A stretch of 64,000 bases of DNA from an uncultured Oscillospiraceae bacterium (GTDB taxonomy: Bacteria > Bacillota > Clostridia > Oscillospirales > Ruminococcaceae). The DNA lies in NCBI GenBank assembly GCA_910579125.1, contig CAJTTH010000003.1:16480-80479 (forward strand), read 5' to 3'. Shown here one piece after another: positions 48,723 to 58,075 of the stretch; positions within the stretch are counted from its first letter, which is position 1, and every line of letters begins with the position of its first letter. The position numbers and the translations under genes were made by a program. The notes under the pieces are model-generated. The model searched no databases and was not told the DNA's origin. It worked only from the letters and a program-made list of their open reading frames with translations.

Positions 48723-49901
48723 CTACCGCATAATTTCGGCGGCGAAGCTATCCCCGTCGATATTCCCCGAAACGCCCAGCATTTCAAGAACGGACGCGCC
48801 TATATCGCCGAAGCACGTTCTTGTGCCGAGATTCACGGGCTTTATTTTTTCGCCGCAGATCAGCACGGGGATATGCTCGCGTGTATGATCCGTACCGCTG
48901 TGACAAGGGTCGCAGCCGTGATCCGCCGTAAGGATAAGCACGTCGTTGGGACGCATCTTGCTCATAAAGCCGCCCAGCCACTCATCGAAGCGGTTCAGCG
49001 CGGCGGCGTAACCCTCGGGGTCGCGGCGGTGTCCGTACTGCATATCGAAGTCCACAAGATTAGTAAAGCAAAGCCCGTTCCAATTGGCAGCCCGGCTCGG
49101 GTCGCGGTTCTGATACTCCGAGGTTATCTCCATATCGGCAGCGTTGCCGATTTTTCTGTTGAAATCCGTCAAGCCCTTGCCCGCGAAAATATCGTATATC
49201 TTGCCCACTCCGATAACGTCCTTGCCGTTTTCCTTGAGAATATCGAGCGCGGTATCTTTCGGCGGCACAAGCGAAAAATCGTGGCGGCGCGGAGTTCTCG
49301 TATACGGGAGTTCGCCCTCGAACGGACGCGCGATAACTCTCCCCACCGCGAAATCACCTGTAAGAATATCACGCGCGGCTTGGCAGTATTCATACAGCTG
49401 CTCAATGGGAACAACGTTCTCATGCGCGGCTATCTGGAACACGCTGTCGGCTGAGGTGTAGACGATAAGCGCGCCCGTTTCAACGTGCTCCCTGCCGTAG
49501 TCCGCAATAACCTTTGTTCCCGAATACGGCTTGTTGCATAGCACCTTTCGCCCCGCCGCACGCTCGAATTTCTCAATGATCTCGGGCGGAAAACCGTTCG
49601 GGAATGTCGGGAACGGTTTCTCCGAAACGCAGCCCGCTATCTCCCAATGCCCCGTGGTCGTATCCTTGCCCTTAGAACGCTCGGCAATACGCAGAAACGC
49701 GCCCTCCGCAGCGGAGACCCTTTCGCCGACCGTCACGCCGTCAATGTTGAACAGTCCGAGTTTACGCATATTCGGCACGTTAAGCGTTCCCGTGTTGAAA
49801 CAGGAGCGCAGAGTATCCGCGCCCTTGTCGCCGAAATCCTCCGCGTCGGGCATTTCTCCGACACCGAAGCTGTCGAGAACTATCAAAAAAACACGTTTCA
49901 T
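48723..49901 (-). CDS. deoB: Phosphopentomutase
   Basis: Interconverts ribose/deoxyribose 1- and 5-phosphates in nucleoside salvage and catabolism. The 392 residues show the alkaline-phosphatase-superfamily metal sites: VLDSFGVGEMPDA at the N-terminus, the phospho-Thr region GKDTTTGHWE, and DHGCDPCHSGTDHTREHIPV at the C-terminus. Its start abuts the deoC stop with no gap, forming the deo pair. Confidence 0.96.
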   Translation of the reverse strand: MKRVFLIVLDSFGVGEMPDAEDFGDKGADTLRSCFNTGTLNVPNMRKLGLFNIDGVTVGERVSAAEGAFLRIAERSKGKDTTTGHWEIAGCVSEKPFPTFPNGFPPEIIEKFERAAGRKVLCNKPYSGTKVIADYGREHVETGALIVYTSADSVFQIAAHENVVPIEQLYEYCQAARDILTGDFAVGRVIARPFEGELPYTRTPRRHDFSLVPPKDTALDILKENGKDVIGVGKIYDIFAGKGLTDFNRKIGNAADMEITSEYQNRDPSRAANWNGLCFTNLVDFDMQYGHRRDPEGYAAALNRFDEWLGGFMSKMRPNDVLILTADHGCDPCHSGTDHTREHIPVLICGEKIKPVNLGTRTCFGDIGASVLEMLGVSGNIDGDSFAAEIMR

Positions 49902-50552
49902 CTATTCCCCTCCCGTCAGCAGCTTTACCGCCGAGCTTGTTCCGATACGCTCGCAGCCCTCTTTCAAGAACATCTCGAGATCGGCTTTGGTCTTGACGCC
50001 GCCCGCCGCCTTGATCTTAACTCCGCCGCCGATATGCTCCCTGAACAGTCGTATATCCTCGATACGCGCGCCCGCCGTGCCGAAGCCTGTCGAGGTCTTG
50101 ATGTAATCGGCTTTTGCGTCGGAAACGCATTTGCATAACTCAATTTTTTCTTCATCGGTAAGATAACACGTTTCAATTATCACTTTAAGTATCTTATTGC
50201 CGCAAACCGCCTTGATATCTGCGATCTCACGCCGCACCTCCGCAAATTTGCCGTCCTTTACCCAACCGATATTTACCACCATATCTATCTCGTTCGCGCC
50301 GTCGGCTATCGCTCCGCGCGCTTCGGCGCATTTTACCGCCGTCGTCGAGTAACCTAGCGGAAACCCGATGACCGTGCAGATATTCAGCTCGGGGAATTTC
50401 CCGTGCGCGAATTTAACATAGCTTGCGGGAATACACACGCTCGCGGTCTTGTACAGCAGCGCTTCTTCGCAAAGCCGCGTTATCTGCTCCTCGGTCGCGG
50501 TCGCCTTTAGCAGCGTGTGGTCTATGTGAGGAAAAATTTCCGAATTATCCAT
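49902..50552 (-). CDS. deoC: Deoxyribose-phosphate aldolase
   Basis: Splits deoxyribose 5-phosphate into glyceraldehyde 3-phosphate and acetaldehyde. The 216-residue TIM barrel has HIDHTLLKATAT at the N-terminus, the Schiff-base Lys in KVIIETCYL (first Lys) and the second active-site Lys in YIKTSTGFG, plus VKIKAAGGVKT. The ATG chosen follows GGAG and overlaps the GH3 stop by eight bases. Confidence 0.95.
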   Translation of the reverse strand: MDNSEIFPHIDHTLLKATATEEQITRLCEEALLYKTASVCIPASYVKFAHGKFPELNICTVIGFPLGYSTTAVKCAEARGAIADGANEIDMVVNIGWVKDGKFAEVRREIADIKAVCGNKILKVIIETCYLTDEEKIELCKCVSDAKADYIKTSTGFGTAGARIEDIRLFREHIGGGVKIKAAGGVKTKADLEMFLKEGCERIGTSSAVKLLTGGE

Positions 50553-53370
50553 TTTTATCTCCGTTATCAAAAAATTTGAACGATTTCAGCGCCAGCATTC
50601 CGCCCGCTTGGAATTTAAGCGTATTCATACCGCATATCGGCGCAACGTCGACGGTCACCGTCGTGAACTCGGAAAAACCGCCCGTCGACGGAATATCCGC
50701 CGTCGCGATAAGATTCCCCGTGTTCACGCAGAATATCCGAAGCGAGGTTCTTGCTGCAGGATTTGCGGCAACGATCTCCAGTCTGCGCTCGTGGTCAAGG
50801 CGGCAGTTTTCATAGCTTATACTGCTCTGCCAGTCGTTCAGCAGCGCGTATTCGTTCATCGCCTTGTCCGTTAGGAATTCCACGCCCGTATACTCCCAAG
50901 AGACCGCCGCGGGAACAGGCTTTGTAACGTCTATCCCCTTGTATTCCTTCGCGCTTACGGTAATTTCAACTGTCCGCAGAATATCCTCCGACGAAGCGCC
51001 GACCTGAATTTCATATCTGCCGCCGAACAGCACAAAGCCATCCGTGTTGATATCCCACATTGCCAGCTCGTCAATGTCGAACGCCAGCGAGACCGTAACG
51101 GCTTCCCCCGCGGGAATATGCACTCTGCGGAACGCACGCAGCTCCTTTTTCGGTACGGCGCTCGAGAATTTCGGCGAGGAGACGTAAAGCTGCGCGACTT
51201 CGTCCGAAGTGAGCGCTCCGACGTTTTTTACCTCAAAGGTGACCTCAACGCGCTCACCCTTTGCAAATTCGGTCTTATTCAGCCGCAAAGTGCCGTAATG
51301 AAACGCAGTGTACGACAGTCCGTGCCCGAACGGGAACAGCGGCTCGCCCCCGTAATAACGGTATGTGCTTTCAGTGCGGATTATGTTGTAGTCCTTGATG
51401 CTGCCCAGCTCGTTCTCCGAGGAATACCACGTTATCGGACAGCGTCCCGCGGGCGATATCTCGCCGAAAAGCGTCCGTGCGACTGCCGCGCCCATTTCCG
51501 GTCCGGAATGCGGAGTATGCAGAACCGCTCCGAAACGGCTGTCGACCGCGTACGGATAGCCCGAGACCATAAACAGCACTGCGTCCTCGTTAATTGACAA
51601 TACCAGCTCCGCAAGCTCGCGCTGTCTTTTCGGGAGATCGAGGTGTCTGCGGTCATAACACTCGCGCGCGCCTATCATCGGGTTGTTGCCGCAGAACAGC
51701 ACAACGTTACGCGCCTCGGTGGCGATCTTGCTCACCCTGTCGCGCCCCGAGGCAAACAATTCCACGTCAAACTCGGAACCGCGCGGCGGCTTTATCTTAT
51801 CGGAAACGGCGATCTCACCCGACTGCGTAACGTACAGCCAGCGTTCCTGCCAGTTCTTCATTGTGCAGCGGTTGCCGTTCCTCAGAAATGTAAATCTCTC
51901 GCGGACGTACCAACCGTAAGGTTCGTCCGAATCGCATCTGATCACGCCGCGGTCGCTGAGGAATTTTCCCGTGAATTTCGAGCGTAGCGAAATATAGTCG
52001 TCTCCCCACTCATACAGCTCCAACAGACAGCCCTCGCTGATGAGCGGAGTATCGCAGACAAACGAGCCGTCCTCGTTCACGGAGAAATAGAACCCGTTCT
52101 CGGCGTTCCGAAGCGCGATAATATCGTTTCCCGACTCGTAGCTTAAATTTTCCTCGTCAACAAGCCCCTTCAGCGCGTCGAGAATGGTCGGGTTTCTGTC
52201 GGAATAGCCCGTATACCAGTCGCGGAAATTCATATTCGCGTGAACGCCGACGACCGCAATGCGCTCGTTTTTTTTCAGCGGCAGTGTAAGGTGCTTGTTA
52301 CGCAGCAGTATAATGGATTCCTCGGCGGCGCTGCGGGCTGTTTTACGGTGCTCGTTACAGCACAGCAGCTTTTGAGGAATATCGCTATAAGGACAGTCAT
52401 CGTCGAACTCACCAAGCAAAAAACGCGCCTTTAAAGCTCCGAAAAGGGCATTGTCAATATCGCTCTCGGCTATCGCGCCGTCGAGGAGCGCCTTTTTCGC
52501 GGCTGCTTGAACAACTTCGCTGTCGTCCGTCATAATATCCGCTCCGCCGCTTTTGTAAACGCGCGCGAGCGTTTCCGCGTGAGTGTCGTCGGTTTTGTGG
52601 TTGGTGACGTTCTGGACGAAATCACCGCCGTCCGTCACCGAAAACAGCATTCCCCATTCGTTCTTGCAAAGCGGAGTAAGCTCGGGAGCACATAACGCCT
52701 CAACACCGTTGACGCGGTTATACGCGGTCATAACGCTGCGCGCGCCGCCGCGCTTTATCGGACGCTCGAACGCTTTCAGATAATAGTCGTGCTTCAGCGC
52801 GACAGGAACGGAGGCGTTGTCGGTAGTCCTGTCCTCCTCGTTATTATCGGCGTAGAAGTGCTTTAAAGTCGGGATAACGCGCGCGTATTTCTCGTCGTTC
52901 CCGTACATTCCCTTTGTGAACGCCGCCGCCATTTCGCCGGTGAGGAACGGATCCTCGCCGTAGCCCTCCTCGGTTCTTCCCCAACGCGGATCGCGCACTA
53001 GATCGACCGTAGGCGCCCACAAGCAAAGCGAATTTCTACCCTGTTTGTTGTAAATGCGCGCCTCAACGCCCGTGACCTCACCCATCTGCCGCATAATTTC
53101 GGTATCGAACGTCGCCGCCAGTCCGAACGGCTCGGGGAATACCGTGGTCGGCAGCTCCGTGTCGACATTTTCATTGTCCGCCCTGAAACGGCATACCAGT
53201 CCGCGCGCCGCCTCCGCACCGATATTGAACGCCTTTATCCCCAGACGCGGTATCTCCCGCTGCCGCGTGGTTATCAAAAGCAGCTTTTCTTCGAGAGTAA
53301 GCTCGTCCAGCAATGCTCTAACGCGCTCGTCAACGGACAAAGCGGTATCTTGAAATTTGAATTGCGGCAT
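50545..53370 (-). CDS. Glycoside hydrolase family 3 with inserted domain and CBM6-like tail
   Basis: A 941-residue beta-glycosidase (glucosidase or xylosidase). The GH3 N-terminal barrel spans about 1-290 with GRNSLCLWAPTVDLVRDPRW, GYGEDPFLTG and the nucleophile Asp near 246 in LFSVTDGGDF. The GH3 C-terminal domain follows (about 330-660; VLHTPHSGPEMGAA, EPLFPFGHGLSYT), then a fibronectin III-like domain, and a CBM6-like beta domain at about 830-935. An extra ~110-residue block at about 428-541 (GFYFSVNEDGSFVC, KFTGKFLSDRGV) looks like a beta-trefoil insert. No signal peptide, so it acts on imported oligosaccharides. It overlaps deoC. Confidence 0.9.
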   Translation of the reverse strand: MPQFKFQDTALSVDERVRALLDELTLEEKLLLITTRQREIPRLGIKAFNIGAEAARGLVCRFRADNENVDTELPTTVFPEPFGLAATFDTEIMRQMGEVTGVEARIYNKQGRNSLCLWAPTVDLVRDPRWGRTEEGYGEDPFLTGEMAAAFTKGMYGNDEKYARVIPTLKHFYADNNEEDRTTDNASVPVALKHDYYLKAFERPIKRGGARSVMTAYNRVNGVEALCAPELTPLCKNEWGMLFSVTDGGDFVQNVTNHKTDDTHAETLARVYKSGGADIMTDDSEVVQAAAKKALLDGAIAESDIDNALFGALKARFLLGEFDDDCPYSDIPQKLLCCNEHRKTARSAAEESIILLRNKHLTLPLKKNERIAVVGVHANMNFRDWYTGYSDRNPTILDALKGLVDEENLSYESGNDIIALRNAENGFYFSVNEDGSFVCDTPLISEGCLLELYEWGDDYISLRSKFTGKFLSDRGVIRCDSDEPYGWYVRERFTFLRNGNRCTMKNWQERWLYVTQSGEIAVSDKIKPPRGSEFDVELFASGRDRVSKIATEARNVVLFCGNNPMIGARECYDRRHLDLPKRQRELAELVLSINEDAVLFMVSGYPYAVDSRFGAVLHTPHSGPEMGAAVARTLFGEISPAGRCPITWYSSENELGSIKDYNIIRTESTYRYYGGEPLFPFGHGLSYTAFHYGTLRLNKTEFAKGERVEVTFEVKNVGALTSDEVAQLYVSSPKFSSAVPKKELRAFRRVHIPAGEAVTVSLAFDIDELAMWDINTDGFVLFGGRYEIQVGASSEDILRTVEITVSAKEYKGIDVTKPVPAAVSWEYTGVEFLTDKAMNEYALLNDWQSSISYENCRLDHERRLEIVAANPAARTSLRIFCVNTGNLIATADIPSTGGFSEFTTVTVDVAPICGMNTLKFQAGGMLALKSFKFFDNGDKNG

Positions 53371-53426
53371 AATTTTCTCCTTTTCCGACCGCGAAACGCG
53401 CTTGTATACGCGTTCCGCACTGCGTC

Positions 53427-54686
53427 TTACAATTTTTTCCGTAAAAGCGAATGTGCCGGAACTTCGATATCTGTAGGAATAGTCAACTTGCTCATGGCGT
53501 GACGGGCAACGTCTATCTCCTCCATATCGGCGTTGAACATTTTTTCGGGCGAAAACCTTATCGGCTCGCGATTCGGCGCAAGTATCTCCAGTTCGTCGGA
53601 AAGCGTGAAATAATTGCGCTGCGTTAAGTACATCGTGCCGTTTTCACACCTGTCGACCGTCGCGACGAAATCATAATCGCGGATATAGCCGCTGTCGGTG
53701 AAATACTGTCCGCCGTTGGTTATCTCGTTGGGAGCCTGCGAGCCGCTGCCGTCGCTCGGGTGGCCGTAGAAAAATCCCGTGCAGTACGGTCTGTGACTTA
53801 TCTTGTTCACCTCGTCGAGCACCCACGCAGACGGCTTTTCGCCGCGCAGAACGCAGTCCAGAGCCGCTCTGTAGGCGTTTGTGGTGAGCGCGGTGTAATA
53901 TGCCGACTTGGCTCTCCCCTCAATTTTAAGGCTCGTAACACCCGCATCAAGAACGTCGTCAAGGTGCTCTATCATGCACATATCGCGCGCGTTGAGGATA
54001 TACGAGCCTTTTTCGTCCTCAAAGACCTTGTAAAACTCGCCGGGACGCTTCTCCTCCATAAGGTAGTATCCCCAGCGGCACGGCTGAGCGCATTCACCGC
54101 GGTTGGCGTTTCTGCCTGTAAGATACTCCGAGATGAGACATCTCCCCGAAAAGCTAACGCACATCGCCCCGTGAACGAACGCTTCGATCTCCATATCCTC
54201 GGGGATATTCGCCCTGATAGTACGGATGTTCTCCAGATCGACCTCGCGCGCCAGAACCACGCGGCAAACTCCCATTTTATACAGCTCGATAGCCGTGCGG
54301 TAATTGACGATACCCGTCTGCGTCGAAGCGTGTATCGCCAGCCTCGGAGCGTACTCCTTTATCATGGAGATCACCCCGATATCCGCCGCGATCACCGCGT
54401 CGGCTCCGCATTCATCGACCGCTCTTATAAACGCGGGAAACGTGTCTACCTCGCTGTTGGAGGGAACGGTGTTACACGTGACGTAGACCTTTACGCCTCT
54501 TTCGTGCGCGGTCTGAACGGCTCTGAACATCTCCTCTTCCGCGAAGTTTTTCGCACCCGCTCTCATTCCGAATGTCTTGCCTGCAAGGTAGACCGCGTTC
54601 GCGCCGTAATCCAGCGCGGAAAGCAGACATTCCTCGTCACCCGCGGGAGCAAGAAGCTCCGCTCTTATATCATGATAACTATTCAT
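53427..54686 (-). CDS. Peptidase U32 family protein, probable tRNA U34 hydroxylase (TrhP/YrrO-like)
   Basis: A 419-residue U32 protein: ELLAPAGDEECLLSALDYGA at the N-terminus, the U32 signature EAFVHGAMCVSFSGRCLISE, and Fe-S ligand Cys in NRGECAQPCRW. TrhP/YrrO makes 5-hydroxyuridine at tRNA position 34 from prephenate. B. subtilis yrrO lies near mltG and yrrN; here mltG is directly upstream. Only one U32 gene is present, so it may represent the combined function. Confidence 0.88.
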   Translation of the reverse strand: MNSYHDIRAELLAPAGDEECLLSALDYGANAVYLAGKTFGMRAGAKNFAEEEMFRAVQTAHERGVKVYVTCNTVPSNSEVDTFPAFIRAVDECGADAVIAADIGVISMIKEYAPRLAIHASTQTGIVNYRTAIELYKMGVCRVVLAREVDLENIRTIRANIPEDMEIEAFVHGAMCVSFSGRCLISEYLTGRNANRGECAQPCRWGYYLMEEKRPGEFYKVFEDEKGSYILNARDMCMIEHLDDVLDAGVTSLKIEGRAKSAYYTALTTNAYRAALDCVLRGEKPSAWVLDEVNKISHRPYCTGFFYGHPSDGSGSQAPNEITNGGQYFTDSGYIRDYDFVATVDRCENGTMYLTQRNYFTLSDELEILAPNREPIRFSPEKMFNADMEEIDVARHAMSKLTIPTDIEVPAHSLLRKKL

Positions 54687-54688
54687 TG

Positions 54689-56086
54689 TTATTCTTCCTG
54701 TTGTGCGTCAAGCTGTTCTACATACGCAATGTTCTCCTCGTGACCCTCCAAGGTGCGCGCCCAGAAGAACTCGCCGCTTTCGCTCGCCACAAAATAGTAA
54801 TATTCGGTATCGGCGGGATAGAGCGCCGCGTTGATAGCTTCAATTCCGGGATTGCAGATAGCCCCCGCAGGCAGTCCCTTACATTCATAGGTGTCGTATG
54901 CGTTGGTGATCGCCCGCATTTTTTCACTGTTCGAGGAATTTGTCGCGGGCTTAATAACCGCGTCGATATAGGTGTCGGTCGTATCGGACTGAAGCTGAGG
55001 ATACGTTTCGGGATCGTTTAGGCGGTTATGGAATACCGAGGAAACCATTGCCATATTTTCCTCATTATAGCCCTCCCACTGAATGAGCGAGGCGAGCTTA
55101 ACGGTATCGTCAAGCGTAAGTCCGAGTTCCGCCATACGCAGTCTCATGCTTCTGGTTATCTTGGAATCGAAGTTGTTAAACATCGTTTCCGCAACGTCCG
55201 CAGCGTATTTTGTCGTATCGAAATTCGGACGCTTCTTCAGATCGTCGATAACATAAAATTCGTAGGTATCGGGGAAAATGTAGCCCTCCAGCATATTGAG
55301 CCTGTTGGGATCGGGTTTGATATCCTCCTCGAAATCGAACTTATTCAGCTTGTTCTTATAGTATTTTTCAAAATCAACTGCGCGGCAGACATAATTCTCC
55401 TCAAGAATTTTTCCGACCTCCGCGGCGGTCAGACCCTCGGGTATCATAACGGTGACCGTCTCAGTGTAATGCTTTTCGGTTGTAAGCACCTCGATAAGGT
55501 CATTGTAGCTCATATTCGATGCAAGCGTGTAAATGCCGTTCAAAAAGCCCGTATCCTGCTTGGTGAGCTTCATATATGTTTTCATAAGCACAGGCATTTC
55601 GATCACTCCCGCGTCGTGAAGGTGATCCACAATCTCATTAATGCCCATATTCTCGTCGATCTCGAATTCCATCAGCTTGTTAGGCTTGGCAAGTCCGGTT
55701 ATATCGCGTATTCCGCTGATAACCTGTATCGACAGAATCACGCCCAGAGCCAACGCTCCCGCAGACAGCAGCACCCCGAGGAATATCTGCCCCATAGTTC
55801 GCGTGTGGTTGGTGCGCTTTTTCTTGTGCTTCTTTTTGCGCTTGCGGACGGGATTCTCGGCGGGAGGGTATTCCTCGTCATAGGGCAATTCGCCCGCCAC
55901 CGAGTCCATAAGCAGCGTCTTTGACATATCGTTTGCCGAATTTAGCTCGGTAAACTCGTCGCGCGGGGTTATCCCGTGGTTCGCGCTATCCGAGAGTTTG
56001 GGCAGCTGTATACTGTCCATTTCCTGCGTTTTGCCGAAGTCCTCGTCCTCTGTGTTTTCATTATTCTGAAACTGATTTTCGTCCAT
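54689..56086 (-). CDS. mltG: Endolytic transglycosylase MltG
   Basis: Cuts nascent peptidoglycan strands and limits glycan length. The 465 residues have a long acidic cytoplasmic start (~90 residues), a basic KKHKKKRTNH segment, one membrane helix (about 100-122), a LysM-like domain (about 135-215) and the YceG catalytic domain with the active Glu in ASLIQWEGYNEENMAMVSSV and PYLQSD-like PQLQSDTTDTY. The ATG overlaps the cyclo-ligase stop (TAATG). Confidence 0.94.
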   Translation of the reverse strand: MDENQFQNNENTEDEDFGKTQEMDSIQLPKLSDSANHGITPRDEFTELNSANDMSKTLLMDSVAGELPYDEEYPPAENPVRKRKKKHKKKRTNHTRTMGQIFLGVLLSAGALALGVILSIQVISGIRDITGLAKPNKLMEFEIDENMGINEIVDHLHDAGVIEMPVLMKTYMKLTKQDTGFLNGIYTLASNMSYNDLIEVLTTEKHYTETVTVMIPEGLTAAEVGKILEENYVCRAVDFEKYYKNKLNKFDFEEDIKPDPNRLNMLEGYIFPDTYEFYVIDDLKKRPNFDTTKYAADVAETMFNNFDSKITRSMRLRMAELGLTLDDTVKLASLIQWEGYNEENMAMVSSVFHNRLNDPETYPQLQSDTTDTYIDAVIKPATNSSNSEKMRAITNAYDTYECKGLPAGAICNPGIEAINAALYPADTEYYYFVASESGEFFWARTLEGHEENIAYVEQLDAQQEE

Positions 56087-56634
56087 TATCCGACCTCCGT
56101 CAAGTGCCTGTCAAAAATTGTAAGATCCGCCCTTATGTCATGCGGCTCTGCGGGAACGTCACGCTTGAACGAGCTGTAACACAAAATCACGCTGCGTCCC
56201 CGAAAATCGCTCAAAAATCTGTCGTAATACCCTCGTCCGTAGCCGAGCCGCAGACCGCAGCCGTCCGCGCACAAAGCGGGAACAACGCACAGCGCGTCCT
56301 TATCGGCAAACGCGGGCTTGTCGGGCGGCGGCTCGTCTATCCCGAATTTCCCCTTCTTCAGCTCCGAAATGTCGGTTATGTAGTAAAACGACAGCTCGGT
56401 ATCTCCGCTTACGGGCAGCGCCACGGGGATTTTCCGTTCAAGACAGTACGCGATAAGCCGCCGCGTATCGACCTCGATATCGGTGGAAGCGTAGGTAAAC
56501 ACCGCCCCTACATTGTCGGCATACGGCTTAAGCTGCTCGAAAATATCCTCGTCGGCAGCGTTTTTTTCAGCCGCGCTCATCGTCCTTCGCCGCTCTATAA
56601 GCTCGCGGCGGAGCTGCTTTTTCAATTCGCGCAT
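56086..56634 (-). CDS. 5-formyltetrahydrofolate cyclo-ligase
   Basis: ATP-dependent conversion of 5-formyl-THF to 5,10-methenyl-THF. The 182 residues start MRELKKQLRRELIERRRTMS, have the substrate/phosphate region DIEVDTRRLI, and the hallmark LRLGYGRGYYDRFLSDFRG. I use the ATG that overlaps the end of the DJ-1 gene by 13 bases; the only other in-frame start further upstream lies still deeper inside that gene. No strong ribosome site is seen, consistent with coupling. Confidence 0.92.
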   Translation of the reverse strand: MRELKKQLRRELIERRRTMSAAEKNAADEDIFEQLKPYADNVGAVFTYASTDIEVDTRRLIAYCLERKIPVALPVSGDTELSFYYITDISELKKGKFGIDEPPPDKPAFADKDALCVVPALCADGCGLRLGYGRGYYDRFLSDFRGRSVILCYSSFKRDVPAEPHDIRADLTIFDRHLTEVG

Positions 56635-57167
56635 TGGATAGCCGCGCGAACCTTGTCCGAACGCTCTTTGCCGCACAGCACGCGTACCAATTCCAACCCG
56701 AACTCAATTGCCATACCCGCTCCCGCCGCAGTAGTGAAAATGCCGTCCGTGACAACCTTTTTATCGGAGAGCTTTGCCCCGCTCAGAAATTTCTCATAAC
56801 CCGGGAAACAGATTGCTTCTTTGCCCTCCAGCAATCCCTTTTTACCGAGAATTGACGGAGCGGCGCAGATAGCTCCTATCGGAATGCTGTTTTTTACGCA
56901 GTAATCCACCGACGCCTGAACCACGGGATCAGCCTCGATATTCAGTGTTCCCGGCATACCGCCCGGCAGCACTATCATCTCCAGACGTTCGTCCAACTCC
57001 ACCTGCATATCGGTCATATCGCACAGCACGGGTATGCCGTGAGAGCTTTTCACCGCGTCGTTCTTAATTCCGACCGTGACCACGTCGAGCTCCGCACGGC
57101 GCAGCATATCTATTGGTGCGATAGCCTCAGTTTCCTCAAATCCGTCAGCTAAAAAAACATAAATCAT
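56622..57167 (-). CDS. DJ-1/PfpI family protein
   Basis: A 181-residue class I glutamine-amidotransferase-like protein: MIYVFLADGFEETEAIAPID at the start and the nucleophile Cys in IGAICAAPSILGK, with the Glu of the elbow in DGFEETEA. Members act as deglycase-like or chaperone proteins or in thiamine-related roles (YajL/ThiJ), none provable here. The start overlaps DUF2156 by ATGA. Confidence 0.88.
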   Translation of the reverse strand: MIYVFLADGFEETEAIAPIDMLRRAELDVVTVGIKNDAVKSSHGIPVLCDMTDMQVELDERLEMIVLPGGMPGTLNIEADPVVQASVDYCVKNSIPIGAICAAPSILGKKGLLEGKEAICFPGYEKFLSGAKLSDKKVVTDGIFTTAAGAGMAIEFGLELVRVLCGKERSDKVRAAIQCAN

Positions 57168-58075
57168 AGTTGATCTCCTCCAAACGTTATTACAAACTTT
57201 TCCTCAAGAAAAACCGGGTGATACGACAATTTTGCCTTGCGCAGACCCTCCGCGCCCGTATCCTCCTCGCGGTTAATATACTTGTACTTTCCGCCGAGCG
57301 ACTTGACGAACTCGCGGTTCACCGCCGTGTACGCGCCCTGAAACTCTCGCAGCGCTTTTTCAACATGAACAACGAAGCAGTCCTCCGACGACCTCTCGCC
57401 GAACGTGAACGCCTGTACCTCGCCGTTTACGCGGAGCACGCCGCCGGTATACCCCAACTCGCCGTAATGCTTGAACGAACACTCCACGATGCAAAGCTCC
57501 TCGCGCTTGCTCTCGGCAAGCTCAGACATCTCGCATTTGTCGACGTTCTCCGAACGCCAGCGATCGTTCATCTCCTTGCATTCAGCGATGTTGTCGGCGG
57601 TAAGCGGTTCAAAGCTCCAATCGTTCTCATAAAATCGGTTAAGATGATTGCGCTTGCCGTGATATTTCTTCCCCGCGAGGTTCTCCAGATCCTCCGCAAG
57701 GTACACATAATCGCAGATATCGCGATTTAAAACGGCTTTCGCGTTCGGGTATGTTTCCGTCAGCCTTTGCGTAATGTCCTTGTTGGCGACTATCGTAAGC
57801 GGAATGTCTTTTTCCGCGCAGTATTCGCGCAGCAGTCCGACAGCGTTTTTCATATCTCCGCCGCCTGCGGGGTAAATAAACCGTGTTCCTTTTCCGCTGC
57901 CGTTTTTGACGAAATAAAATCCCTCTGCGAAACAAACCTCAACGTTATAGACGTTGCGCCACACGAAATTATTCCCGAACGTATACTCGCAGCCGCGAAA
58001 ATCAGATTCTGCCAATAGTTCGCGTGCCTTTTCCATATCGGATAACTCAATTCTTTTAAATTCCGTTTCAGCCAT
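57164..58075 (-). CDS. DUF2156 (phosphatidylglycerol lysyltransferase C-terminal-like) protein
   Basis: A 303-residue tandem-GNAT-fold protein. Key blocks are YTFGNNFVWRNVYNV, LAGKKYHGKRNHLNRFYEND (the conserved KKxxxKRNHLNRF motif), and FTFGERSSEDCFVVHVEKAL. MprF-type enzymes use the fold to transfer aminoacyl groups from tRNA to lipids, but this stand-alone soluble form has no flippase and its substrate is unknown. It overlaps tmk by eight bases. Confidence 0.85.
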   Translation of the reverse strand: MAETEFKRIELSDMEKARELLAESDFRGCEYTFGNNFVWRNVYNVEVCFAEGFYFVKNGSGKGTRFIYPAGGGDMKNAVGLLREYCAEKDIPLTIVANKDITQRLTETYPNAKAVLNRDICDYVYLAEDLENLAGKKYHGKRNHLNRFYENDWSFEPLTADNIAECKEMNDRWRSENVDKCEMSELAESKREELCIVECSFKHYGELGYTGGVLRVNGEVQAFTFGERSSEDCFVVHVEKALREFQGAYTAVNREFVKSLGGKYKYINREEDTGAEGLRKAKLSYHPVFLEEKFVITFGGDQL

